Source: Pseudocitrobacter cyperus (GTDB lineage: Bacteria > Pseudomonadota > Gammaproteobacteria > Enterobacterales > Enterobacteriaceae). Taken from it: 64,000 nt of DNA. Below are positions 53,039-60,208 of the stretch, piece after piece; position 1 is the first letter of the stretch, and every line of letters starts with the position of its first letter. The stretch covers positions 248,001-312,000 of the forward strand of contig NZ_JAYMYY010000005.1 in NCBI RefSeq assembly GCF_039889165.1, read 5' to 3'. The position numbers and the translations under genes were made by a program. The notes under the pieces were generated by a model. The model saw only the letters and a program-made list of their open reading frames with translations, made no database searches and was not told the DNA's origin.

Positions 53039-54088
53039 CTAGCCCGGCAGGCGGCTTTTAGGCCGCCCCGGGCCAAGGAGTATCGCCAGTTTGCTGCCGC
53101 CCTTTGTGGTTTCCATCCAGATTTTACAGACGCTGGTGAGCGGTACTGAGAGCAACATGCCGACAGGCCCCAGCAGCCATCCCCATATCAGCAACGATAA
53201 GAACACCACCAGCGTCGACATCCCCAGACGATGCCCCATCACGCGCGGTTCAAGAATATTCCCCAGCACCATGTGCACCACCAGAAACAGCGCACCCACC
53301 ATCAAACATTCATAGTAGCCATTAAACAGCAGCGCCTGAACCATCGGTGGAATGGCGGAGATCACCGAACCAATATTGGGTATGTAGTTCAGCAGAAAAG
53401 CCAGCACGCCCCACATCAGCGCGAACTGTACATCGAGCAGCAACAGGCCGAGCCAGACAATGATGCCAGTCAGCAGGCTTATCAGGGTCTTCAGCGCCAG
53501 ATAGTGGGATACGCCTTTCAGCGCCCGGTGCAGCCCGGCGATGTGAATTTTCGGGTTGGAGAGCGCAAAGCGCAGTTTATAAGGCACATGGCGGGCTTCG
53601 AAAAGCATAAACACTACGGTCATGATCAGCAGCACGATGCTGGTCATCGCCCCGGAAAGCTGAGTCATTAAGGTGGTCGCCAGCGTCATGACTTTCTCAG
53701 AATCCATCCGCTGGAGGAGCCTTTCCGGCGAAATGTGCAGATGCAGAAACGGCAGCATCTCCTGTAATTCAATAAACTTACGGGTGAGCTCTTTGTTGTA
53801 GCTCGGCATCAGGGCAATGAAGTCATTGACTGATGAGGCGAGTACGGCCATTAGCGCCGTAAGGAAGAAGAGCATCACTATCATCACAATGGTGATGGCG
53901 AGTGCGCGGGAAAATCCCCGCCGTAAAAACCACGTCACCAGCGGGTTCAGGACAATAGCGAAAAAGAGCGCCAGTAGAAGCTGAACGATAATATCGGCGG
54001 CGGAGTGGATACCTGCCAGGATCACCACCAGAGCGGCGAGTTTGAGTAAAATATGCAGGCCTGCTTTATCAGGCTGTGGGGATGTCAT
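53039..54088 (-). CDS. yhhT: AI-2E family membrane protein YhhT
   Basis: A 349-residue protein with about eight membrane segments of the AI-2E/PerM family (LALFFAIVLNPLVTWFLRR, FLLNYIPNIGSVISAIPP, GNILEPRVMGHRLG). Transport activity of family members varies and is not settled for YhhT. Same length as the E. coli protein. Convergent with padC with a 3-bp gap. Confidence 0.93.
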   Translation of the reverse strand: MTSPQPDKAGLHILLKLAALVVILAGIHSAADIIVQLLLALFFAIVLNPLVTWFLRRGFSRALAITIVMIVMLFFLTALMAVLASSVNDFIALMPSYNKELTRKFIELQEMLPFLHLHISPERLLQRMDSEKVMTLATTLMTQLSGAMTSIVLLIMTVVFMLFEARHVPYKLRFALSNPKIHIAGLHRALKGVSHYLALKTLISLLTGIIVWLGLLLLDVQFALMWGVLAFLLNYIPNIGSVISAIPPMVQALLFNGYYECLMVGALFLVVHMVLGNILEPRVMGHRLGMSTLVVFLSLLIWGWLLGPVGMLLSVPLTSVCKIWMETTKGGSKLAILLGPGRPKSRLPG

Positions 54089-54232
54089 GTCTCATTCCTT
54101 TTGATCGTTCGCCATTAAGTGTAGTGCGAAGCGGCAGGTGCATTATCCTAAAGTGTGCGGCGCAAAAGCGCACGACTTCACTTTCCGCGCATGCAATAAT
54201 AAAAACATCGTTTTAAAACCCGGATGTTCGTT

Positions 54233-55453
54233 ATGCCTGAAGCCGCAGATGGGGCGCAACTCAGCGGTTTTCGCCTCAATTTACGCATCGTCTCCGTCGT
54301 CATTTTCAATTTTGCCAGCTACCTTACCATCGGCCTGCCGCTCGCGGTACTGCCGGGCTATGTCCATGATGTGATGGGGTTTAGCGCGTTCTGGGCGGGG
54401 CTGGTTATCAGCCTGCAATACTTCGCCACGCTGTTAAGCCGCCCTCATGCCGGGCGCTATGCCGACCAGCTCGGCCCGAAGAAAATTGTGGTGTTTGGCC
54501 TGTGCGGCTGTTTCCTTAGCGGGCTGAGTTATCTGCTGGCGGCGATGGGCGGTGGCTGGCCGATGGTGAGCCTGCTGTTATTGTGCCTGGGGCGCGTGAT
54601 CCTCGGCATCGGCCAGAGCTTTGCCGGAACCGGCTCGACGCTGTGGGGCGTTGGTGTGGTGGGCTCGCTACATATTGGGCGGGTGATTTCCTGGAACGGC
54701 ATCGTCACTTATGGGGCGATGGCGATGGGCGCACCACTCGGCGTGGTTTGCTATCACTACGGTGGCCTGCATGGCCTGGCGATAGTCATTATGGCCGTCG
54801 CGGCACTGGCGGTGATTTGTGCCCTGCCGCGCGCGGAAGTGAAAGCGGCGAAAGGCAAAGTGATGTCGTTTCGCGCGGTGCTGGGGCGCGTCTGGCCTTA
54901 CGGTATGGCGCTGGCGTTGGCCTCTGCGGGCTTTGGCGTTATCGCAACCTTCATCACGCTGTTTTATGACGCCAAAGGCTGGGATGGCGCGGCGTTCGCG
55001 CTGACGCTCTTTAGCTGTGCATTCGTTGGTACGCGTTTGCTGTTCCCCAACGGCATCAACCGCCTGGGCGGGCTGAACGTGGCGATGATCTGCTTTACGG
55101 TTGAGATTATCGGCTTGCTGTTGGTGGGCTTTGCGGTGACGCCGCTGGTGGCGAAAATCAGCACCTTCTTTGCGGGGGCAGGCTTCTCGCTGGTTTTCCC
55201 GGCACTTGGCGTGGTGGCGGTGAAAGCGGTACCGCAGCAGAATCAGGGCTCGGCGCTGGCGACCTACACGGTGTTTATGGATCTCTCGCTCGGTATTACC
55301 GGGCCGCTTGCCGGGCTGATGATGGCATGGATGGGCGTGTCGACCATTTATCTGGCCGCTGCGGGTTTAGTGGCGATAGCGTTGCTGCTGGGCTGGCGGT
55401 TAAAAAAACGGCCTCCGGTTGAACAACCGAAGGCCGCGTCGTCATCAGACTAA
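54233..55453 (+). CDS. yhhS: MFS transporter YhhS
   Basis: A 406-residue, 12-helix major facilitator protein with the loop motif GRYADQLGPKK between helices 2 and 3 and the helix-5-type GVGVVGSLHIGR region. E. coli YhhS has been connected with arabinose and glyphosate efflux; the natural substrate is uncertain. The start at MPEAADG follows the E. coli N-terminus; an ATG three codons upstream is possible. The end of its coding region doubles as the dcrB terminator. Confidence 0.92.
   Translation: MPEAADGAQLSGFRLNLRIVSVVIFNFASYLTIGLPLAVLPGYVHDVMGFSAFWAGLVISLQYFATLLSRPHAGRYADQLGPKKIVVFGLCGCFLSGLSYLLAAMGGGWPMVSLLLLCLGRVILGIGQSFAGTGSTLWGVGVVGSLHIGRVISWNGIVTYGAMAMGAPLGVVCYHYGGLHGLAIVIMAVAALAVICALPRAEVKAAKGKVMSFRAVLGRVWPYGMALALASAGFGVIATFITLFYDAKGWDGAAFALTLFSCAFVGTRLLFPNGINRLGGLNVAMICFTVEIIGLLLVGFAVTPLVAKISTFFAGAGFSLVFPALGVVAVKAVPQQNQGSALATYTVFMDLSLGITGPLAGLMMAWMGVSTIYLAAAGLVAIALLLGWRLKKRPPVEQPKAASSSD
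55402..55435 (-). terminator. dcrB terminator inside the 3' end of yhhS
   Basis: On the minus strand GGCCT-CGGTT pairs with AACCG-AGGCC (11 positions, one mismatch, 4-nt loop) and is followed by GTTTTTTTAA. It lies about 20 bp past the dcrB stop, entirely within the last codons of yhhS. Confidence 0.85.
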
Positions 55454-56011
55454 TTAGTTGATAACGATAGTATTGATAATGTTCTCAGCGGCAGCCTGCG
55501 CCTGCTGCTGATTGTCTGCCGGCAGGGTCACTTGCATGGTCAGCAATTTGCCGTCGATTTTACCAAGAATAACCGAAGAGTAAGCGGTCTGGCCTTTGGC
55601 GGAGATGATGCTGTCGAGCTGTTGCAGCGTATGACCTTTCACCTCGATGGATTTATTGGTCACCACCTGCAACTGCGGGTCGCGGTTGCGCTGCTGCTCT
55701 TCCAGGCGTTTTGCCATCACGCCCAGATCTTCGCTGGTGTTGTCGCCCACGATAACGATAACGGCTTTCTGCCCGGTCGCATCGGAGTAGACATGCATAT
55801 TATTGCTCTGAGTACCCATTTTGCCGCTCTGGTCGGTCATATCCGCGGGCAATGAGAAGCTCAGCTTGCCATCCAGCAGGCTCACAGGCTGCCCGGAGGT
55901 GTTGCTCTCTGCCGCCGCACCCTGCTCCGGAGCTTTGGTATCGCTGTTGTCACAGGCTGCCAGCCCGGCAACCAGCAGGCCAATACCAACGTATTTCACC
56001 AATTTGCGCAT
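55454..56011 (-). CDS. dcrB: Lipoprotein DcrB
   Basis: A 185-residue lipoprotein: signal peptide with lipobox LAAC (Cys20) followed by a short acidic spacer and one compact domain. In E. coli it is required for phage C1 and C6 infection and for proper lipoprotein maturation or envelope balance. Convergent with yhhS with no gap. It follows yhhQ by 73 bp on the same strand. Confidence 0.95.
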   Translation of the reverse strand: MRKLVKYVGIGLLVAGLAACDNSDTKAPEQGAAAESNTSGQPVSLLDGKLSFSLPADMTDQSGKMGTQSNNMHVYSDATGQKAVIVIVGDNTSEDLGVMAKRLEEQQRNRDPQLQVVTNKSIEVKGHTLQQLDSIISAKGQTAYSSVILGKIDGKLLTMQVTLPADNQQQAQAAAENIINTIVIN

Positions 56012-56084
56012 TGACTTCTTCCTTTCGATAAACGGCCATTAACGGCTCATTCACCCATCTTATCACAACTCGGAAAACGAACCT

Positions 56085-56750
56085 TTAACCTGGCTGCATT
56101 GCTGACAAATCAGATTTGTCTGCCAGCCTTTTCATCAGCATATTTAACAGCACGCCGTACATCGGCAGGAAGAAGAGAATGCTGATCAGCACCTTAAAGC
56201 AGTAATCGACCAGTGCAATTTCCACCCAGTGCTGCGCCATGAACGGGTCGGTGCTGCGCCAGAAGGCGATGAAAAAGAAGGCCAGCGTGTCGCTGATATT
56301 ACCGAACAGCGTTGAGGCGGTCGGCGCCAACCACCAGTGACGGCTCTGACGCAGACGGTTAAAGACGTGAACGTCGAGGATCTGCCCCAGCGCATAGGCC
56401 ATAAAGCTGGCGGCGGCGATACGGGCGACAAACAGATTGAAGCTTGCCAGCGCGCCAAAACCTTGCCACTCACCCATATAAAAAAGTGATGAAACCGCGT
56501 AGGAGACTATCAGCGCCGGGATCATGACCGCAAAGACGATGCGTCGCGCCAGCGGTGCGCCAAAGATCCGCACGGTGAGGTCGGTGGCGAGGAAAATAAA
56601 CGGAAAGCTGAATGCGCCCCAGGTGGTGTGGAAACCAAAAACTGAGACTGGCAGTTGCACCAGATAGTTACTGGAGATAATAACCAGTAAATGAAACAGC
56701 GATAGCCAAACCAGCGCATGCTTGCGCTGTGCGGATGTAAAGAGAGTCAT
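56085..56750 (-). CDS. yhhQ: Queuosine precursor transporter YhhQ
   Basis: A 221-residue, six-helix membrane protein of the VUT/COG1738 family that imports the queuosine precursors preQ0 and preQ1. The start at MTLFTSAQRKH gives exactly the E. coli length; upstream codons belong to the leader. Conserved stretches include SNYLVQLPVS and TASTLFGNISDTLAFF. A probable preQ1 riboswitch covers its ribosome-binding site. Confidence 0.94.
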   Translation of the reverse strand: MTLFTSAQRKHALVWLSLFHLLVIISSNYLVQLPVSVFGFHTTWGAFSFPFIFLATDLTVRIFGAPLARRIVFAVMIPALIVSYAVSSLFYMGEWQGFGALASFNLFVARIAAASFMAYALGQILDVHVFNRLRQSRHWWLAPTASTLFGNISDTLAFFFIAFWRSTDPFMAQHWVEIALVDYCFKVLISILFFLPMYGVLLNMLMKRLADKSDLSAMQPG

Positions 56751-56755
56751 ATTGT

Positions 56756-56790
56756 ACCTTTTTAGTGTTTGGGGTGAGGGAACCCAATAA
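56756..56790 (-). promoter_or_regulatory. Probable preQ1-I riboswitch in the yhhQ leader
   Basis: On the minus strand TTGGG and CCCAA form P1 around TTCCCTCAC, followed by an A-rich strand ACACTAAAA and AAGG. The CC of the first loop can pair with GG of AAGG, which is the Shine-Dalgarno element 6 nt before the ATG. This is the H-type pseudoknot of preQ1 class I aptamers, of the translational type, and the downstream gene imports queuosine precursors. The base pairing is seen; the ligand is inferred. Confidence 0.72.
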
Positions 56791-56938
56791 AACGATTTGC
56801 CCTTTTTGAACCAAGGTGGCGAATAATACTGCTTCCACATTGCTTTGCAATGGTTGTTTTTCACGCAATCGTTAACCTGACTTGCGTCACAAAAATGCAG
56901 GCGTAAACTAGGGGCGATTTTTCCACAGTGAGACCAAA

Positions 56939-57184
56939 ATGACCGATCTGTTCGCCAGCCCAAACCATACCCTGGACGCCCTCGGCCTCCGCTGCCCGGA
57001 GCCGGTGATGATGGTGCGCAAAACCGTGCGCACGATGCCCGTGGGCGAAACGCTGCTGATTATTGCCGATGACCCGGCGACCACCCGCGATATCCCCGGT
57101 TTCTGCACGTTCATGGAACATGAACTGATTGCCAAAGAGACGGACGCTCTGCCATATCGCTATCTGCTGCGTAAATCCCACTGA
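56939..57184 (+). CDS. tusA: Sulfurtransferase TusA
   Basis: An 81-residue sulfur carrier that accepts persulfide from IscS and passes it to TusBCD for tRNA 2-thiouridine synthesis. The CPxP motif is in LRCPEPVMMVRK with the persulfide Cys19. Same length as E. coli TusA. Divergent from yhhQ, so two tRNA-modification genes share a 188-bp intergenic region. Confidence 0.97.
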   Translation: MTDLFASPNHTLDALGLRCPEPVMMVRKTVRTMPVGETLLIIADDPATTRDIPGFCTFMEHELIAKETDALPYRYLLRKSH

Positions 57185-57189
57185 TTTTA

Positions 57190-57217
57190 TCAGGGCAGAT
57201 TTTGTGATCTGCCCTGA
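57190..57217 (+). terminator. Hairpin after tusA
   Basis: TCAGGGCAGA (57190-57199) pairs perfectly with TCTGCCCTGA (57208-57217) around an 8-nt loop, 5 nt after the tusA stop. No T run follows, so termination strength is uncertain. Confidence 0.6.
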
Positions 57218-57264
57218 AATATCGTTATCACATCGTTAAAATCGCGTTTCGAAATTGTTTCTTT

Positions 57265-57280
57265 TGTGAGTTATCTCACC
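57265..57280 (+). promoter_or_regulatory. CRP site upstream of the TRAP operon
   Basis: TGTGA-GTTATC-TCACC matches the CRP consensus TGTGA-N6-TCACA at 9 of 10 positions. It lies about 90 bp before the substrate-binding protein gene, implying catabolite control of the transporter. Confidence 0.8.
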
Positions 57281-57318
57281 GCCCGCCTTGCACTTCCCGT
57301 CTAGTTTTTAAGCGTAAA

Positions 57319-57337
57319 AATAAAACAACGTTTTATC
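57319..57337. promoter_or_regulatory. KdgR-like operator of the TRAP operon
   Basis: ATAAAAC-AAC-GTTTTAT (57320-57336) is a perfect 7-bp inverted repeat with a 3-nt centre, very like the enterobacterial KdgR box. It shares TAAAACAACGTT with the box before kdgK. It lies about 33 bp before the first TRAP gene and downstream of the CRP site, a repressor position. Confidence 0.68.
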
Positions 57338-57369
57338 TCTTATCTCAAAGATACCGCTGGAGCTGACCG

Positions 57370-58353
57370 ATGAAGATGACTGTTAAGCCATTCGTGGCCG
57401 CTTTTTGCCTCTCAACCGCCGCCCTCTTTTTTACCACACATGCCTCAGCGCAGGTGATCAAGGCCGCTGATGTTCATCCGGAAGGCTATCCCAACGTGGT
57501 GGCGGTGCAGCATATGGGGGAGAAACTCAAACAGCAAACCGATGACAAGCTGGAGATTAAAGTTTTCCCCGGCGGGGTACTGGGCGATGAGAAGCAGATG
57601 ATCGAGCAGGCGCAAATGGGGGCGATTGACATGATCCGCGTGTCGATGGCGCCGGTGGCGGCAATTCTGCCCGATATCGAAGTCTTTACCTTGCCCTACG
57701 TGTTTCGCGATGAAGATCATATGCATAAGGTGATCGACGGCGAGATTGGCAAGCAGATTGGCGACAAGCTCACCAATAACCCGAAATCACGGCTGGTCTT
57801 CCTGGGCTGGATGGATTCCGGTACGCGTAACCTCATTACCAAAGAACCGGTGCTGAAGGCGGAAGATCTTAAGGGCATGAAGATCCGCGTACAGGGCAGT
57901 CCGGTTGCGCTGGCGACGTTAAAAGACATGGGCGCGAACTCCGTCGCCATGGGCGTCAGCGAAGTCTACAGCGGCCTGCAAACGGGGGTGATTGACGGCG
58001 CAGAGAATAATCCACCGACGTTTATCGCCCATAACTACCTGCCCGTCGCCAAAAACTATACCCTGAGCGGCCATTTTATCACCCCGGAAATGCTGCTTTA
58101 CTCGAAAGTGAAGTGGGACAAACTGAGCGCGGACGATCAGCAAAAAATCATCACTCTGGCTCGTGAAGCGCAGCTTGAGCAGCGTGAGCTGTGGAAAGCC
58201 TACAACGAACAAGCGCTGACGAAGATGAAAGCGGGCGGTGTGCAGTTCCACGAAATCGACAAAACCTTCTTCGTTCAGGCTACGGAGCCGGTGCGCAAAG
58301 CCTATGGCGAGAAGCATCAGGATCTGATGAAAGCCATTGCCGATGTCCAGTAA
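57370..58353 (+). CDS. TRAP transporter substrate-binding protein (DctP family)
   Basis: A 327-residue periplasmic binding protein with a signal peptide (about 1-27, ending ASA). Family features: a FPGGVLGDEKQMIEQAQMGAIDM region, GMKIRVQGSP containing the Arg that binds the ligand carboxylate in DctP-type proteins, and the GVIDGAENNPPTF segment. The ligand is therefore probably a sugar acid or other carboxylate. CRP and KdgR-like sites upstream favour a hexuronate or its breakdown product. First gene of a three-gene operon; the next starts 10 bp later. Confidence 0.93.
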   Translation: MKMTVKPFVAAFCLSTAALFFTTHASAQVIKAADVHPEGYPNVVAVQHMGEKLKQQTDDKLEIKVFPGGVLGDEKQMIEQAQMGAIDMIRVSMAPVAAILPDIEVFTLPYVFRDEDHMHKVIDGEIGKQIGDKLTNNPKSRLVFLGWMDSGTRNLITKEPVLKAEDLKGMKIRVQGSPVALATLKDMGANSVAMGVSEVYSGLQTGVIDGAENNPPTFIAHNYLPVAKNYTLSGHFITPEMLLYSKVKWDKLSADDQQKIITLAREAQLEQRELWKAYNEQALTKMKAGGVQFHEIDKTFFVQATEPVRKAYGEKHQDLMKAIADVQ

Positions 58354-58363
58354 CGGAGGCCCT

Positions 58364-58873
58364 ATGTCTGAACGCTTTTCGTGGGTAATGGACAGGCTCT
58401 ATATGCTGTCGATGTGGGTGGCGGGGGTATCGCTGCTGGTGATGACTATTGTGATTCCGGTGGGGATATTTTCCCGCTACGTGCTTAATCGGGGTGAGTC
58501 CTGGCCGGAGCCGGTCGCCATTATCTGCATGGTGACTTTTACCTTTATCGGCGCGGCGGTCGGCTACCGCGCCGGGTCGCATATCGCTGTCAATATGCTC
58601 ACCGACCGGCTGCCCGCCCCGTTGCAAAAGGTTGCGGCGCGGCTGGTGGATCTGCTGATGCTGCTCGTTACCGCCGTTATGTTCTGGTACAGCTTCTGGC
58701 TCTGCGTTGAACTCTGGGAGCAACCCGTTGCTGAATTTCCGGTAATGACCTCTGGCGAGAGCTATCTGCCGTTGCCAGTGGGTTCTGCGGTGTTAATTCT
58801 GTTTGTGATTGAGCGCCTGCTATTCGGTTCGCAGGAACACCGCCCGGTGGTGCTTGTCGGCAACCACGGTTGA
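58364..58873 (+). CDS. TRAP transporter small permease (DctQ family)
   Basis: A 169-residue membrane protein with four helices, the small subunit of a TRAP transporter. The conserved RGESWPEP-VAIICMVTFTFIGAA region at helix 2 and GSAVLILFVIERLLFG at helix 4 are visible. The start at MSERFSWVMDRL is preceded by ACGGAGG; the ORF extends upstream into dctP but without support. dctM follows after 11 bp. Confidence 0.92.
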   Translation: MSERFSWVMDRLYMLSMWVAGVSLLVMTIVIPVGIFSRYVLNRGESWPEPVAIICMVTFTFIGAAVGYRAGSHIAVNMLTDRLPAPLQKVAARLVDLLMLLVTAVMFWYSFWLCVELWEQPVAEFPVMTSGESYLPLPVGSAVLILFVIERLLFGSQEHRPVVLVGNHG

Positions 58874-58884
58874 TGAGGTGAAAA

Positions 58885-60168
58885 ATGGATGCGTTTATTT
58901 TGCTTTTCACCCTCGCCATTTTGTTGGCCGTGGGGATGCCCGTTGCATTTGCTGTTGGCCTGAGCGCCGTCGCCGGGGCGCTATGGATTGATTTGCCGCT
59001 GGAAGCATTGATGATCCAGATAACCAGTGGGGTGAATAAATTTACCCTGCTGGCGATCCCGTTCTTTATTCTGGCGGGCGCGATCATGGCCGAGGGCGGC
59101 ATTGCCCGGCGGCTGGTCAACTTCGCCTATCTGTTCGTGGGCTTTATTCGCGGCGGGCTATCGCTGGTGAACATTGTCGCCTCGACCTTTTTCGGCGCGA
59201 TTTCCGGCTCATCAGTGGCGGATACGGCATCAATCGGTAGTGTGATGATCCCGGAAATGGAAAAGAAGGGCTACCCGCGTGAATACGCGGCGGCGGTCAC
59301 GGCGAGTGGTTCGGTGCAGGCGATCCTGATCCCGCCCAGCCATAACTCGGTGATTTACTCGCTGGCGGCGGGCGGCACGGTGTCCATTGCTTCGCTGTTT
59401 ATTGCAGGGGTGCTGCCGGGATTGCTGCTTGGGCTGTGCCTGATGATCCTGTGCCTCGGTTTCGCCCATAAGCGCGGCTATCCTAAAGGGGAGCGCATCC
59501 CGTTAAAGCAGGCGTTGAAGATTTTTGTCGATGCGCTGTGGGGGCTGATGACGGTGGTTATTATTCTCGGCGGTATTCTCTCCGGGATTTTTACCGCCAC
59601 GGAATCGGCGGCGGTGGCCTGCCTGTGGGCCTTCTTCGTCACTATGTTTATCTACCGCGACTACAAATGGAGCGAGTTACCGAAACTGATGTGCCGGACA
59701 GTGAAAACCGTCAGTATCGTGATGATTTTGATCGGTTTTGCCGCGGCTTTTGGCGCAGTGATGACCTATATGCAGTTGCCCGTGCGCATTACGGCGTTCT
59801 TTACGTCGCTCTCGGATAACAAGTACGTCATTTTGATGTACCTGAATATTATGCTGCTGCTGATTGGTACATTGATGGACATGGCGCCGATTATCCTGAT
59901 CCTGACGCCAGTGCTGCTGCCGGTGACGAATGCGCTGGGCATCGACCCGGTGCATTTTGGCATGATCATGATGGTGAATCTGGGGATTGGCCTGATAACG
60001 CCGCCGGTGGGGTCGGTGCTGTTTGTCGCCAGCGCGGTGAGTAAGCAGAAAATTGAGAGCGTGGTGAAAGCGATGCTGCCGTTCTATGGGATGTTATTGC
60101 TGGTGCTGGGGCTGGTCACCTACGTTCCGGCGATATCGTTATGGCTTCCGCGGGTGTTGGGGATGTAA
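58885..60168 (+). CDS. TRAP transporter large permease (DctM family)
   Basis: A 427-residue polytopic membrane protein, the sodium-coupled transport subunit of the TRAP system. Family motifs include LLAIPFFILAGAIMAEGGIARRLV, GAISGSSVADTASIGSVMIPEM and LGIGLITPPVGSVLFVAS. It completes an intact DctPQM set, so the operon should be functional. A REP-like palindrome follows, then convergent zntA. Confidence 0.94.
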   Translation: MDAFILLFTLAILLAVGMPVAFAVGLSAVAGALWIDLPLEALMIQITSGVNKFTLLAIPFFILAGAIMAEGGIARRLVNFAYLFVGFIRGGLSLVNIVASTFFGAISGSSVADTASIGSVMIPEMEKKGYPREYAAAVTASGSVQAILIPPSHNSVIYSLAAGGTVSIASLFIAGVLPGLLLGLCLMILCLGFAHKRGYPKGERIPLKQALKIFVDALWGLMTVVIILGGILSGIFTATESAAVACLWAFFVTMFIYRDYKWSELPKLMCRTVKTVSIVMILIGFAAAFGAVMTYMQLPVRITAFFTSLSDNKYVILMYLNIMLLLIGTLMDMAPIILILTPVLLPVTNALGIDPVHFGMIMMVNLGIGLITPPVGSVLFVASAVSKQKIESVVKAMLPFYGMLLLVLGLVTYVPAISLWLPRVLGM

Positions 60169-60175
60169 TAATGTG

Positions 60176-60199
60176 CCGGATGGCGTCGCCGCCATCCGG
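60176..60199. repeat. REP-like palindrome between dctM and zntA
   Basis: CCGGATGGCG (60176-60185) and CGCCATCCGG (60190-60199) form a perfect 10-bp stem with a 4-nt loop between two convergent genes. The sequence resembles enterobacterial REP/PU units. Confidence 0.8.
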
Positions 60200-60208
60200 T
60201 GTTTCCCG

